From: Adineta ricciae
Taxonomy: Eukaryota > Rotifera > Eurotatoria > Adinetida > Adinetidae
DNA: 64,000 nucleotides
NCBI GenBank assembly: GCA_905250025.1
Contig: CAJNOJ010000035.1
Coordinates: 310,001-374,000 of the forward strand
Direction of reading: 5' to 3'
Shown: positions 33,917 to 46,249 of the stretch, piece by piece
Layout: each line of letters starts with the position of its first letter
How positions within the stretch are numbered: the first letter of the stretch is position 1
Notes under the pieces: model-generated
What the model saw: the letters and a program-made list of their open reading frames with translations, nothing else
Databases searched by the model: none
What the model was told of the DNA's origin: nothing
Position numbers and translations under genes: made by a program

Positions 33917-36900
33917 TTATTTCTTGTTTGTTTTGCTCTTTTTCTGCGTTCCAGCACGTTGAATAACTTTCAATTCACGATATCGTACCTACAAACACAA
34001 ATAAGCGCATGTTACTCTCCTTTTCGTTGAGAAGAAGAAGAAGAAGAAGAAGAAGAAGAAGAAGAATGACGTACCAATTCAGGATCCGAAGGCAATCGAG
34101 AAAAGAAATCGGCCAGTTCGTTATTATCAATGAAACCTTTTGGTTTACGGAATCGTTTGGTAAATTTGTTGATAACAAATGCTAAAATTAAAGCTCGAAG
34201 CGGAACGTAATAGAGTAACACAGATACTAAAACTAGGATAATAATAAGTAAAGTTGATAGCCAAGGAACACTATAATTGAACAGGCTAAAAAAAGATTGA
34301 ACGACAGTGTTAGCTTTTAAAACGAGAGTATTCAACATACTTCTTAACGCGTTCCAATGTCGATGCAACATCATCGATGTAACCTTGAATTTCCAAAACC
34401 GTATCTTGAATGCCTGATATGACACCCATAAAGGATTTCTTTGGTTCCTAAAAGTATTAGCAATATAGTTTGAACTTAATTTACACATTTCTTCGTTTTA
34501 CTTTTGCAGCTAATTCCGCATCAGGTAATTCTTCTTCTATAACAGGAGCTGGTTGAACAAGAGCGGAGATTGTTTCGTCTTCGATAGGTGCATAAGCTTT
34601 TCCGATTCGCCCGCGTCGATATTCGTTCACGAAGTTTCTTGCCAATATCAGTAACAGTGCGCCAGGTAACATATATAACTCGAAATTCCAAACAATGATC
34701 AAAGTTACCTAGAAAGACAATCTTTCTTCGTCAACGAAATACTTCTTTGATCAATTCCGTACCATAAATGTTCCGAAACTCAACCATGGATTGTCCCATT
34801 GGAAACAGTGGTTAATAAATTTCATCACATTGACTACACCTGATAGCATATTTGTGATACGTGCTAGATGTTGTTTGATCGCCTGAAAAATTCTACTAGA
34901 TGAAAATCTCTTCAATAAATTATTTTCCTGTACAGACCCCAATACTGAATTTATTATCCATTTGATAGTATGCAACTTGCCGGGGATTGATCGTTCGAAT
35001 AACTGCTTTCAACTAGAAGTTTATCAAAAAGTCCATTGAATGGGTATAACAAGAAAAGGAATTCTCACATTCGAATAGTAAAACGAAGCTTCAATTTCGA
35101 TGGCTCCTTTCACAGGTAAAAGGCATTTTCGATCTTTCAATTGCATCCATTTCTTTTGACCATTTTGGATCTAAACAAACAAAATATGAGACATTTATGG
35201 ATGTAAAATACTTCCTACAGTCAATAGCGGAATTGCCACTTTGCCAATAAATTCATTATCACCATTGGAGTCCTCGTCATAGATGGATAATTCCACCACG
35301 GAATGAATATCTTGACATGGTATAATGAAGGATTTATTCCAAACAGGATCGAGTGTTTTATATATTGTATGTGTGCGTAAACGACTGGAGTCAAGCTCAA
35401 CGATACAAAATGGATCCGATTTACCGATAATATCCTTAGCACTAAGATCACGTGCTTGAAAAACTGAAACGAAATCATTGTATTTGTTAGAAAGAGTGAA
35501 TCAATTGGAAATCTACGATTTACTTTTGATTTCGAGTTTGCCAACGTCAAGAATTGGATTCATATTCTTAAATGTTTGAAGAAACGTCTAGAAAACAAGT
35601 CAATTTTCTACTTAAAGATTGAATTCGTAAAGAAACTAGTTACGGACATAACGGTTTGTATCTTCGGGTTTCAATCTCGATGGCATCGCATCGAGAGCGA
35701 TGTTCGATGCACTATCTCCATCATTAGTTGCTTCTTGCAATGCAGTAGTCTGAGTAATCGTCACAAACAGATCTACAATACCAGCACCATCTTCTAAGTC
35801 CACTGGAATTCGATGTGTGCGTTCTTCGTCCAAATGGGCTAAGTTACAAAGTCCTCTAGAAGAGAAACAATGTTCATAAAACTTCTGTTAAATCAATCCT
35901 TACCGGCCGATGAAATCTCCGGAACTACTTGCATCATCAAATACAGCGATTTCAATTGGAGGAAGTTCACCAACGTGTGTATCGTACATAAATGATTGAT
36001 GCCATACGGGATTACGAGTATATTTAATTGTCTAAAGATGAAAAATACAAATGAAATCAGATGGTTGTTCGAGGAGGAGTCTAACTTGTGTTCGATTTTT
36101 CTTATTGCCATATTTAAGTCGAACAAAAGGACTACAGAATCCGTCCGGATTGCGGGATTTCAAATTTCGTCCTTCGATGATAAAGACATCAATCGTACGC
36201 CGAGGTACGATGACACCACTATTATTGCCCGATCGACTACCAAAAAAGGATTTCACTTGAGATTGTTTTGCTATGTTTCGAAGAACCTGTAAGAAGAATT
36301 CGAATAGATTCTTTGAGAATAGATTGCAGTTCGCTTTCTCTCACCTCATCATGGAAATCTAAAGATTTCGGTGTTATCGTAATGCTAACTTTTAGTGTGC
36401 CATTTTTATTATCACTTCGATCTTCACCTTCCAATTCAAGATTCGCACCATATAATCTTTCGAACGGCAGCTTCCACAAGTCAATTTTGGCTGTACCCAT
36501 CGACTCGTCCCGTCCAATACGATCGTGATCGTAAACATGAAAATACAATGGCAAATTCAGATCATTGGTAAATATGGAAAATTTCTCATTCCAAACAGGG
36601 TTCAGACTTTTTGATACTGTTTGTGTTGTATACTTTTCTTCATTACCGTAGACGACCTTTACGTAAGGATCACTTGAACCGCCAATGTCTTTAACAGAAA
36701 GACTGGCTCCTCGTTCGATACAGATTTCCGTCCAATACGCTTCATCGGGTTCATTGTCTGTAGGTGTTGTCGGCGATGAATTGTTGAAAATCGAACCGAT
36801 CGCTGGCGTTTTGGGAATTACAGTGCGCGCACGTTGTGTTAGTTGATCTTTGAATTTGTTTAATGTCACTCGACTGTTATTCAATGTTTTGCTGAGGTCC

Positions 36901-38239
36901 GTGGATCCATTTTCTTCTACAGTCATATTAGTGGAGCCATTAATTAGCATTGTTTTGTCATGAACATTTTCAGCTTTGTGGTCCGAAGAAAGAGGAGAGT
37001 CAGATGAAGATGAATCAATCCCATTTGTTGTAGAATTCGCCTGTTCCTCGCTCGTTGGCGATGACTTGATCTCCTAAAGAAGAAGAAAATTTTACCGTTT
37101 TCCTGCCGTACGTAAACATATGGGGTAAATTAAAGTCACCTTGATACAAGAACAAAAGTATTTCATGATTACATGTATGTTAAATTTCTTAAAGTATTCA
37201 TTTTAAAAAAACACATGTGAACTGGTTCTTAAACTTCAAAGTCAGTTTTTGTTCTTTTCAAAATCGTCTGGCTCGAAGCAGCATGCATATATCGAAAAAT
37301 GCAACAGATGATTAGTTACAATGAGAAAGAAAAGCACAATGTGTCTTTATTGACTATCACATATAAAAGAGAGGCATCAAAGCCATAAAACACTATTACT
37401 ATTTTACTGAATACTGACGCGAAAAGTCAGCACGTGTATAACCTCGAGAACACGACATACAGTTTAGAAAATACGACAACGATCAGAATTAGTTCAGTAC
37501 TTACTTCGTTAGCCATAAGAAATATTTTTTCTGTATCTATTTGATCCTAACCCCTGTTGACTGCGTAGAAATATTTTAAGGTAAACAAAATGAATCTATC
37601 GAACGAAATCAATCGAGCGAATCGTTGTTTACAATGATTGTATTCGAGCACATTTTAAAGGTAGAAAAATACTACGATAGGATGATTCTCCAACGGAGAA
37701 TTCAGCGAACTAATCGAAAATTATATATTTCTATTCATATGCGCGAATACTAATGGGAACGGGTAAATGACGTCGAGAGAAAAAAAAAGATACCTGTGGT
37801 AAATAATGCGGAAAAGAGAAGTTATTATATTAAATCTACAAAAGGTCAGTGTAACTTACTGCAAATGAGTGAACTGATCGAAATGATAACCTATCATCAT
37901 CATCGTCGTCATCGTTCCAATCAGAAGGAATAGTTTGACGGTATTTTCTTGCTCCAGCGAAATGTGATCTAACTTGATTGAGTAGAGACATTCGATGTGA
38001 ATGCGATGTGGGTGTTTTACTAATCGACCGTTTTTCGATCTCTGCATAATCAAACGATCGATGACTCGTACGAATCAATGCCACAGATAATGACCGATCC
38101 GTTGTTGTTTGCGTATGATGGCGATTGAAACTTTTACGTACTAATTTATTCCGTACATGACGTAATAGTGATCGAGATCGAAAACTATTCTCGGCTGATG
38201 TACATTCAGAATCGGTACTTTCTCCCGACATATTCATTA
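33917..38239 (-). CDS. MCTP: MCTP, multiple C2 domain and transmembrane protein
   Basis: Fourteen exons (37860..38239, 36345..37073, 36086..36286, 35904..36031, 35648..35855, 35524..35587, 35219..35463, 35069..35170, 34977..35012, 34763..34927, 34487..34708, 34341..34447, 34075..34285, 33917..33988) give about 955 residues from the ATG at 38237. There are three C2 domains: the first includes GGSSDPYVKVVYGN, the second a divergent RNPDGFCSPFVRLKYGNKKN, the third IIGKSDPFCIVELDSSRLRTHT. A C-terminal reticulon-like region follows with two membrane hairpins (IIVWNFELYMLPGALLLIL and VPWLSTLLIIILVLVSVLLYY). The tail DNNELADFFSRLPSDPELVRYRELK matches vertebrate MCTP1/2. MCTPs are ER-anchored calcium sensors at synapses. 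The donor at 35647 is GTCCGT, a weak site, chosen for frame. Further 5' exons and an alternative first exon are likely. Confidence 0.92.
34031..34066. repeat. (GAA)n microsatellite inside an MCTP intron
   Basis: About twelve GAA units within the 86-bp last intron of MCTP, only some ten bases from its 5' splice site. On the coding strand the run reads as TTC/TCT units, which also lengthens the pyrimidine tract. Confidence 0.9.
37505..37516 (-). other. Candidate alternative first coding exon of MCTP
   Basis: On the minus strand ATG GCT AAC GAA is followed at once by a strong donor GTAAGTAC. It codes Met-Ala-Asn-Glu and ends in phase 0, the phase needed by the acceptor at 37074. It lies inside the 786-bp first intron, so it would give a short MCTP isoform lacking the long N-terminus. 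Confidence 0.4.
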
Positions 38240-39374
38240 CTTCAACAAACGATGACGGTAAGACTAGTACTGAAAGTGTTCATAGGTCGATACATCCTCA
38301 TCGTTATTATATACAAGCACCATCCGCAATCTTATGTAATGCATGCTCATTCAATAGAACTTTTGCTTCGAGTATTAATAGAGGATTAGTTACAAGTTTT
38401 ACAATAACTATTTATTTTTTATCATCAATAGCTATTACAGATGTCACGTATTCGAAATGCAAATCAATATTGACTTGTTAGAAGAAAAAGGCTTTAGTAG
38501 ATACTAATTCTTTCTTTCTTTCTTTCCTTATGTAAAGGATGAAGTAATAGTCTTAAATCAAACGAATTGAATGGACATTGTTACATGTGCTCTTGAATGA
38601 TGATGATCTTCAAATAAGAAATGTCATAGACTCACGCGATTCAACACTGTGTCGTTGTTTTTCATATTCATATGCCTGTTTCGTTGTCGTCTGAAAGAGA
38701 AATAATTAGTACAAACCAACCTAACATCGACAATCGTAGATAAAAGGTCTGTCGAATCTTTTGTATACTTTATCGTCGCACATCGATCAAGGATCTGCGG
38801 ATCAACGCTGGAAGACAAATCACGTCTTGGCAAGCTGAGAACTTCGACTGTTTATTGTATCTCAGATAAACATCATTATTCTCGTTGTTTGATAGATAGA
38901 TCCTCTACGATCCTACTCAAGAACTTCGAACAAAAGGATAGAATGATCAATACACTCGTCCGGTTGATTTCTTTAACCATCTATATGCACATCTACAAGC
39001 AAAACAAATGATGTTGTTTTTATCTCTTGTCACTGAACGGTTATAATCAATTCGTTTTTGTTTATATATTTTCTATAGCTTCGAGCATCAACATTCAAGC
39101 AGATGTATCATTGCCATACACATTGCTTTCTTGTTCATACTTCATATATAGATTAGTTTTTTTGTTTGATTGCATGCTCGCATTTTAAACTTTGATTAAT
39201 ACGGTTGACTGCATGTATTTTTACTAGACGATTGTCGACAAAAAAGAACAGCAACACCTGGTGTAGTCATTCAACCGAATATATTTATCTTATGTATACA
39301 TATGTATATTTATCAAAAGGGCAGAAAACAAGAACGAAAAAGAAAAAGAGACGACATAGAATGAAAATGCGATG
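38240..39374. other. Region between MCTP and AP-2, with possible MCTP 5' exons
   Basis: 1.1 kb. Minus-strand segments 38636..38690 and 38726..38834 have splice-like edges and join in frame to the first MCTP exon. They read like protein (for example LPRRDLSSSVDPQILDRC and KQAYEYEKQRHSVES). No start codon is seen in them, so another exon would be needed upstream. The remainder is AT-rich and holds the AP-2 3' UTR. Confidence 0.45.
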
Positions 39375-41323
39375 CTAATCAATGTCACTGCCACTGCAAC
39401 CGTTCTTCGCCGACGTTGTAGCTATGAACATCGGATAGTTCTTTTCGTAATTTTTCAGCATTTCACTTAGAAATGTGTGGAAAACATCGACGGCGGCGCC
39501 GATAGCAGGTGCACCGAAACCATGAGTGATTAATGAAAATCTTGATAATGAATGTTGAACGGATGGATCAAGTGTCGGTGGAAGCGTCGAGAGGCGATGA
39601 TGAGACATCAATGATGAACTGGATGTGTGTCGAGAGTTTGAAGAACTTCCGTTAGATGATGATGATGATGCAATATTAACGGGTGAACGATCTTGTTTAA
39701 GTAGATCACCAAATTCTTGAACTAGTTGTCTGAAACAAGTCCAATTGATTAGTTCAATTAATTATCAATGGAGCAAACTTACTTTGCAGCTAAGATCATA
39801 TTCCGACGTGTACTGATTTCATTAGGATCGGAATTATGTCTTGCGATGTAATCGGCAGTTATTTCAAAAGGAAATTCTGCTTCACATACAGTGCGAAAAT
39901 CGGCAGCTAATTGATGTGCTTCTCCTAACAAATGAAAATGATGAATGAACATAATTTGACAAATGCTATAGGTTACCTTCGACAAGAGAGGTTAGTAGAG
40001 TAGTCGTTGATGTTTTACGACGACCTGCTTGAAGATTAACACCAATCTTTTCTAATTTATTCCGTAAATCTCGACCACCATTTTTTGATTTTGCCCTACA
40101 ATGAATATTCATACATAATGTATCAACGATGAAATCCACTTACCGTCTCAAAACACCGCCAAGTAATGATGCATTGAGATTTTCTGGTGGACCAAGACGT
40201 CGTTGAATCTCTCCGACAGTTACATGATATTTTGATGAGGAACTTAATAGTGCTAAGCGGCCAGGTACTACATGCAAACATGGTTTAAGAAAAAGATCAT
40301 TGGTCGGAAAGAGATTGTTCTACCTTGACAGAAAAGATCTGTGGGTGATAGTGATCCATTGCCAGAACACATTGATGAAAACGAACTCGAATCTCGAGAT
40401 GGATCGGAGCGTCGGCTATCTGCTTAAATAGAGAAAATTAATTTCATTAGAAAAATAAAGAAATATCTTTACTTGTAGGCGATCGATGATAAGGCGAATC
40501 ACTCGTTTGCAAATCATTTCCATTATTGAGGATCTACAACAGTAAAATTCATGAAAAATGCACCGATGATTTGACAGAATTTGAACTTACACGTGCTGTA
40601 TGATCAACTAATGAAGAAGTAGATGTTTGATGATGTTGAGAATGTCGTGAATAGAGTTCTGCTGCTGCTGCTTGCTGATGATGAACATCAAGAATCGATT
40701 GATGATGACGTGCATAGGCAGATGCATATGGATCATACGATGAGGAATTGAATGGCATACTGCTCGAAGTCGAATGCTGAGGATGAATACCTGATGGAGT
40801 TCCATAAGATGACGATGGTGAACCATTTACTGCTCCATAATTGAACGTTGGATAATGTTCAATGGCATTTGCGGCAGCAGCGGCATGTACATCGAATTGA
40901 GCAGCAAATGCTGGATTGAATGGTGGTGGAAAATATGGAAATGATGGATCTGTCAATGGTCCACTACGAGATGCGGTTGATGTGCTGAATGGGCCACCAC
41001 CAACGGACGATGGTGATGATGAAGACGTTGGTGATGATGCATATTTTGTATCCTGTAACAAACACGACAAGTGCATGGATAGAATAGAAGAAAGAAATGA
41101 ACAAAAACGAAGACGAAGAAGACATGCTAGTTAATTTAATGATTTGTTTATGAAAGAATATAGAATAGAAGCTATACATAAATGAACAAAAAGAAACAAG
41201 GCGAAATTTTTTTCTGTTTTTAATTTACTATACCCTAAAGGCTGTTTAGTTGTATGACAAACTTACATCGATCTGTGCACCATTACCACTGCCTGAATCA
41301 ATTAAATCAAATGCGGATGGCAT
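39375..41323 (-). CDS. TFAP2: Transcription factor AP-2
   Basis: Eight exons (41267..41323, 40591..41052, 40473..40533, 40324..40422, 40144..40267, 39977..40095, 39783..39924, 39375..39729) encode 472 residues. The N-terminal half is an activation region rich in Ser, Pro, His and Ala, with FPYFPPPF in place of the usual PPxY-type motif. The DNA-binding and helix-span-helix dimerisation region is strongly conserved: [91 protein letters not shown] and [14 protein letters not shown]-2 binds GC-rich palindromes as a dimer and controls ectoderm, excretory and neural development. A poly-Ser insert sits between the DNA-binding part and the last helix. The fourth exon has a NAGNAG acceptor. A CAACAG acceptor-like site 12 bases upstream of the ATG hints at a 5' UTR intron. 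Confidence 0.95.
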
Positions 41324-44300
41324 ATGAAGATGCTGTTGAAAATGAGGTTTTTTTTCTTCTTTCGTCGTTCTCAAAATCCTGCGGCAGTTCGACAGATGAC
41401 AACGATCAATACCCGAAGCAAAAGAAATACTCGCTTCGATGATGGAATTAAATAAATGTGTATAATATCCAACAAATTGTTGTGTTTTGCTATCTAGCTA
41501 ACGGCCAAATGTTCTCTCTAATCGAAAGACGGAGGAAAGTCAACCTGTGTTGATACGATATAATAATAATAATAAATACAATTCTATCAGATTAGGTAGA
41601 AATAGACACATACATATTCCATCGATATGTATTATGAGCTAAGTGTACTTCGTCTCCTGCTTTTTCTTTCCATGTCTCTCTCTCTCTTTCCCTATATGTT
41701 CGTTCTATGTTTTCGACCAATCATGCCCTCGGGCAGAATACAAACTCTTGCAGACCAATCGACAAAAATGTAGATATCGATGATTGGGCGAATGATTTTC
41801 TCTTTTCTTTCTTCGCACAAAACAAGGAAAAAAACCTAGCTATTACTAATAAACTCATCCCATCCTCATCATCAAGTAACGTTAATGTTGGGGTAAAAGT
41901 GTGGCAGACTTTGTCGTTCTTTCTAAACGATCTACTATTACTCTTATCATCAATTCCGGCTATTAGTAGTAACAAAACTAGAAAGAAAGGAAAGAAGCAA
42001 CTCACAACTAAACTAATATCCGGGCTAACGGTCAGCATCCGCAAACAAGTAGAATATACAATACTACCGGAAACATTGACTAGTAGGATCTTTCAAATGG
42101 CAATAACATTCATAGAAAAACAAGTGAAATACTCAACTAACGAAAGGAAAACACCGATTCGGTCGTCTTGTGACTCGATTTCTGGCTAGTGATATTCGTT
42201 TGTGTTTAACGAAGCTTGACATTCTGTCACGCTCGGTGACATCTTCACTCTGTTTTCTTTCTTTTAGTATTCTATAACACATTAAGAAAGATGATTTTCA
42301 CACCTAGACAGACAACACATCTTCGTCTTAAGATATCGATAGTTTTATTATTGTAGACAAAATGAAGAAAGAAGACGAATATTCGTCTGTGTAGTTTATC
42401 GACTTTCAATCATAATACCTTCAAGCATCGTATAATTCAAAGAACGTGTGCAAGATTCTAATCTATCAAGAATAGAAAGTGCGATATTTTCAATTGACAA
42501 GTTTAGGCTTAATGAAGACGACATCAGATCTTAGGTGCACTTACTTGATGATACGGTAATAGAACCATTATAATAATGCTTGTCCGAATGATATCACTTG
42601 CGAAATATGTTTAGAAATCAAAATGATGTGTGTTTGTCTTTTTCCTCCTCCTTCTTCTTCTTCTTCTTCTGTTTTTTCTTCTCGTTTCACTTCGATACGT
42701 TGATTGGTCAAGACACAACTTCTATCATTCTTGTTTTCCTATTGGAGATATTAACACTGTTTACAATTCATTATCGGCGATGATGAGTTGAACGAATTTT
42801 GTGGAACATACAGCTGTTACTCATGCGTTTGAAATTCATCCTGGGAAAAGATTATCAATCATTGCCTCCTCCCGATCAATAACCGTCCCCTTTCACTTTT
42901 CGAGTAGCTCGTTGAAACAATAGTTGCAACTGGTGGATATTAGGTGCCGACTCTAAGTGACTCTCTTTTGTTTGATAATGCAATCTTATGGAAGGAAATA
43001 GATCGAACCACTTCATGGCGACAATAACTTTGACGCATACATATACAACAAAAAAAAACCAATCTGAAGATTTTCTAGTTGATTGAAATATATCAAAATA
43101 ATCATGTGTGAAATGTAATCATCGATAGCTATTCAAGGCAACACACACACCTTTTCATACCGTATGTCTGAGAGAGTGATAGAGACAAAATAATATTTTA
43201 AAATAACAATCAATACTAAATGGTTTTTTTCTCTCCCTGTTCTAATCACACGTATACACATTGCCAATTTCTGCAAGACAGACTCCACCTTTTCGTTTCT
43301 GGCGTCAGCGGAGAAGCAAACGAAAGCTAACGACGACATATTTTGTCAATTGAATTTCAAAACATTCTTCTTCATACTAAGTAATTAGACAGATACGAGA
43401 CAGCCTACTGTGCACATGCCAACTCACATTCTTCAACGTTTGATCTCGAAAGAAATGTGACATCATATACACAGATGATTATATCCTTTTGCTGCCTTGT
43501 AATCAAATTGTTCGAGTAGAGATGTATATTGACTTGTCGATCAACAAGTCTCTCGCTGCGATATATCAATGCCGCATATATGCTATCATTCTTTTGATAC
43601 TACATTTCAAGACGCATGAGATATATCTAATGAGCTCTTCTTAAGTATTGTCATTCTTATGTTCGAAGAAGAAAATAACAATTCCTTGATGATTAATTGA
43701 CATCGCAAGTCAGATATCAGATCGAATGAGGTAATCCATGCGGAAAATTTCACGTGTGTACACATCTATGGTTGCAGAGTAAAAGAAGAAACCTTAAATA
43801 CTTTACTTTTTTGATGTTCATACGCATATGGATAAACGAATAACTTGGAATGATTTCCTTTCGAATGGCAAAGGAAGACATCGACACATCTGGACGATCT
43901 TGAAAGACTTCTTCTTTTCTATTTGAATATGAACAGAACGAATTCTTGTATGAGAGTCAATCTGTTTCAGTTAGAATCTAAATCGAATTGAACTGATTGG
44001 ATCGATCTTTTTTCTTCATTTTGTAATGTACAAAACAAAACAAATCGAATCGATTTTAGCATCTAGTACGACTTGTGAATACCTATAAGAGAAACAACGA
44101 TTTCCAAGTTAAAGTATTCTTGTCGTCGGTCAAAGGATATTGATTATTGATTCCAATTAGTGACTAGTTATTTGAACAAACAAAAAAGATTAAACAGCAG
44201 AAATTACATAGGTAAACAAAGAAGGCGGAGAACGTTAGCAAGGCTTGTTACAAATAAGAATTACCACAAGTCATTAGAGCGGTTTCTGCTCTTCGTATTA

Positions 44301-45256
44301 TAAATATCTATCAATTTTGCCGTGCTTACTGGAAAGAAAATATGTCGGATGAGTATTGAAAATCTAGCGGCTGCAAGCATCTTTTCAGTGTGATTACAGA
44401 GTCATATTTATTAGTATCGATTAATGATCCAGGATTCGATGATAAATCGATCATTTAAAAACAACATGCATTCTTATTCACCATTGCTAGTATTGATTCA
44501 TTCGATGGAACGCTATCTTGTAGTTATGTATAGATATAATCTAAATTGATGTTAATTTCACTAAACAGAATAAGATAATTCATACATGACATTTCGTGTG
44601 TGTGTCTATGGGTGCTGCACAGCAGAAAATGAAGTCTTTAATAGTTTTTTTTTGGATGTTCGCATAAAACGAACAGGTTACTAAATTCTTTTTGTCGTTT
44701 CGATTATGCATTTATTTCGAATATTATCGGATGCCGTGAGACTATTATATCTGACTGCAAAAACAATACTGATCGAAAAAGACTCAAATTACTCGCATGC
44801 ATCTTTTGCAGCTTAATAATAAACTTGCTCTTCTACTATGTAGATATTGTCTGCTTTACAATGAGGAAATAATGACTTTCCTGCATAATGTGTTGAAATT
44901 ACATTCGTGAGATATATACACGAAAGTGCACAAGACATTTTTCTTTAAAAACAACCAGTTGCATCCGTCAATACAGATTTAAACAATACAAAATAGTTTA
45001 GAACAGCTGATTTAGCTTGAAAACTAATCCATGCTATTGATAGCAGCTGAATTGATTTTGTAGGGAAATGACGAGGTCTACTATTTGCTTGAAAACTAAA
45101 GCATATTTAACTATTGTTTGTTATTATTGAAATACGTTGTATGCTGACTATCGTAGATGTGTGCAGTTCGTCATCATGCAAAAGATTTATCGTCAATGTG
45201 GATTAATCCGTTAGTTTTATTACAGTCAAACATGCAGGAACGAGAAAAATTCAGGA

Positions 45257-45520
45257 ATGAGGATTGAATGTAACGTATCAATTGCTGGGCAAATATGTGT
45301 TTGGATTATTGTTATCGAAACCCAGACGAGAAGAATGACGTTGTTTTTTGATAAATCCACATGCATGAATCATCGTACGGATTTGTCCATTGAATTCCGC
45401 GAACTGGCACATTTCCAATTGACAACAATAGAAGCGCATTGTGAATCTTTGAAATATCCAACTGAATTTAGTGTAAAAACTAATTTCGATCGGAATATTA
45501 CAGTGGTAAAATCCGTATGA
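45257..45520 (+). other. Possible coding fragment of unknown identity
   Basis: An 87-codon ATG frame with an even residue mix, including four Cys, and a possible donor (GTGGTAAAAT) near 45505. The DNA after it reads as protein only in pieces. I do not recognise it. It could be a small gene, a decayed gene copy or chance. Confidence 0.2.
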
Positions 45521-45786
45521 TTCAAGAAACCTGTTTACTGGTATTCCCCCTAAAATATGTCTTGAATATAACAGCTTCGCCAGGTTTTGTATTAAAGTAT
45601 ATTTTTCCTCGATTCAGCCACTGCGTGTTTCATCAATTGTCCAAAGTGCATCAATCTCATATAACTACGAAGCCATATAAAGATTCTGTGATACTTAGTC
45701 TAATACTTACAGACACAAAAGTCAGAAGTTGGTACCAATCTTAATTGATCTCTAATCTACCAGCATTACTTCACGTTCCAAAAGTA

Positions 45787-45921
45787 TGAACTCATTAACT
45801 CAAAATGGTGATTGTGGCTCGCAGCCAGAAGAAACCAAAACGGTTACCACAATTGATAGTATGATCGATACTAAAATTCTCAACCCTGATGATTCGGCAA
45901 CAACTAACAACTTCAGTTTCT
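45787..45921 (+). other. Possible short coding segment
   Basis: ATG to TGA, 44 residues, polar and Thr/Asp-rich (MNSLTQNGDCGSQPEE...). It lies in slightly GC-richer DNA than its surroundings. The adjacent frame stays open to 46122 with a protein-like start (SADIAVQEVSTYLALS). No family is recognised. Confidence 0.2.
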
Positions 45922-46249
45922 GATCACCCCCGAGCTTCGGCTGACATTGCCGTACAAGAAGTCAGCACGTACCTAGCTCTCTCAGGCATGCAGTTCGCAC
46001 AGATATTTTTAGGCAGCATGGCCAATGTGTATCAAATAGACACTATTAATGAAATTATTTTCATATTTGCTTTTTTTCCACAATGGAAGTATTTTTATGT
46101 GTTTAATTTTAGAAAAAGCTAATAGATCAAGTATGAGCATATATTTAGTTTTAAAAAGAACAAAACACACTGTTTCAAAATGCATATACGATGAAATAGA
46201 GAAGAAAAAGAGAAGAAAATTGAAAGTGAAAGTCGCTGTTCCTTCTAGA

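Larger units (their letters stand above)
41324..46249. other. Gene-poor stretch upstream of AP-2
   Basis: 4.9 kb with no supported gene. It includes a (AAT)n run near 41562-41580, CT-rich tracts near 41670-41695, and a CTT run at 42651-42669. Opposed frames at 41707..42189 (plus, 160 codons) and 41721..42044 (minus, 107 codons) overlap and lack signatures. Weak coding-like pieces at 45257..45520 and 45787..45921 are described under findings. The part near 41323 probably carries AP-2 regulatory DNA. Confidence 0.5.

Noticed and set aside
41707-42189. 160-codon plus-strand frame upstream of AP-2
   Set aside because: A 107-codon frame runs antisense through it, the composition is low-complexity (Ser, Leu, Phe, Lys runs), and no motif or splice partner was found.
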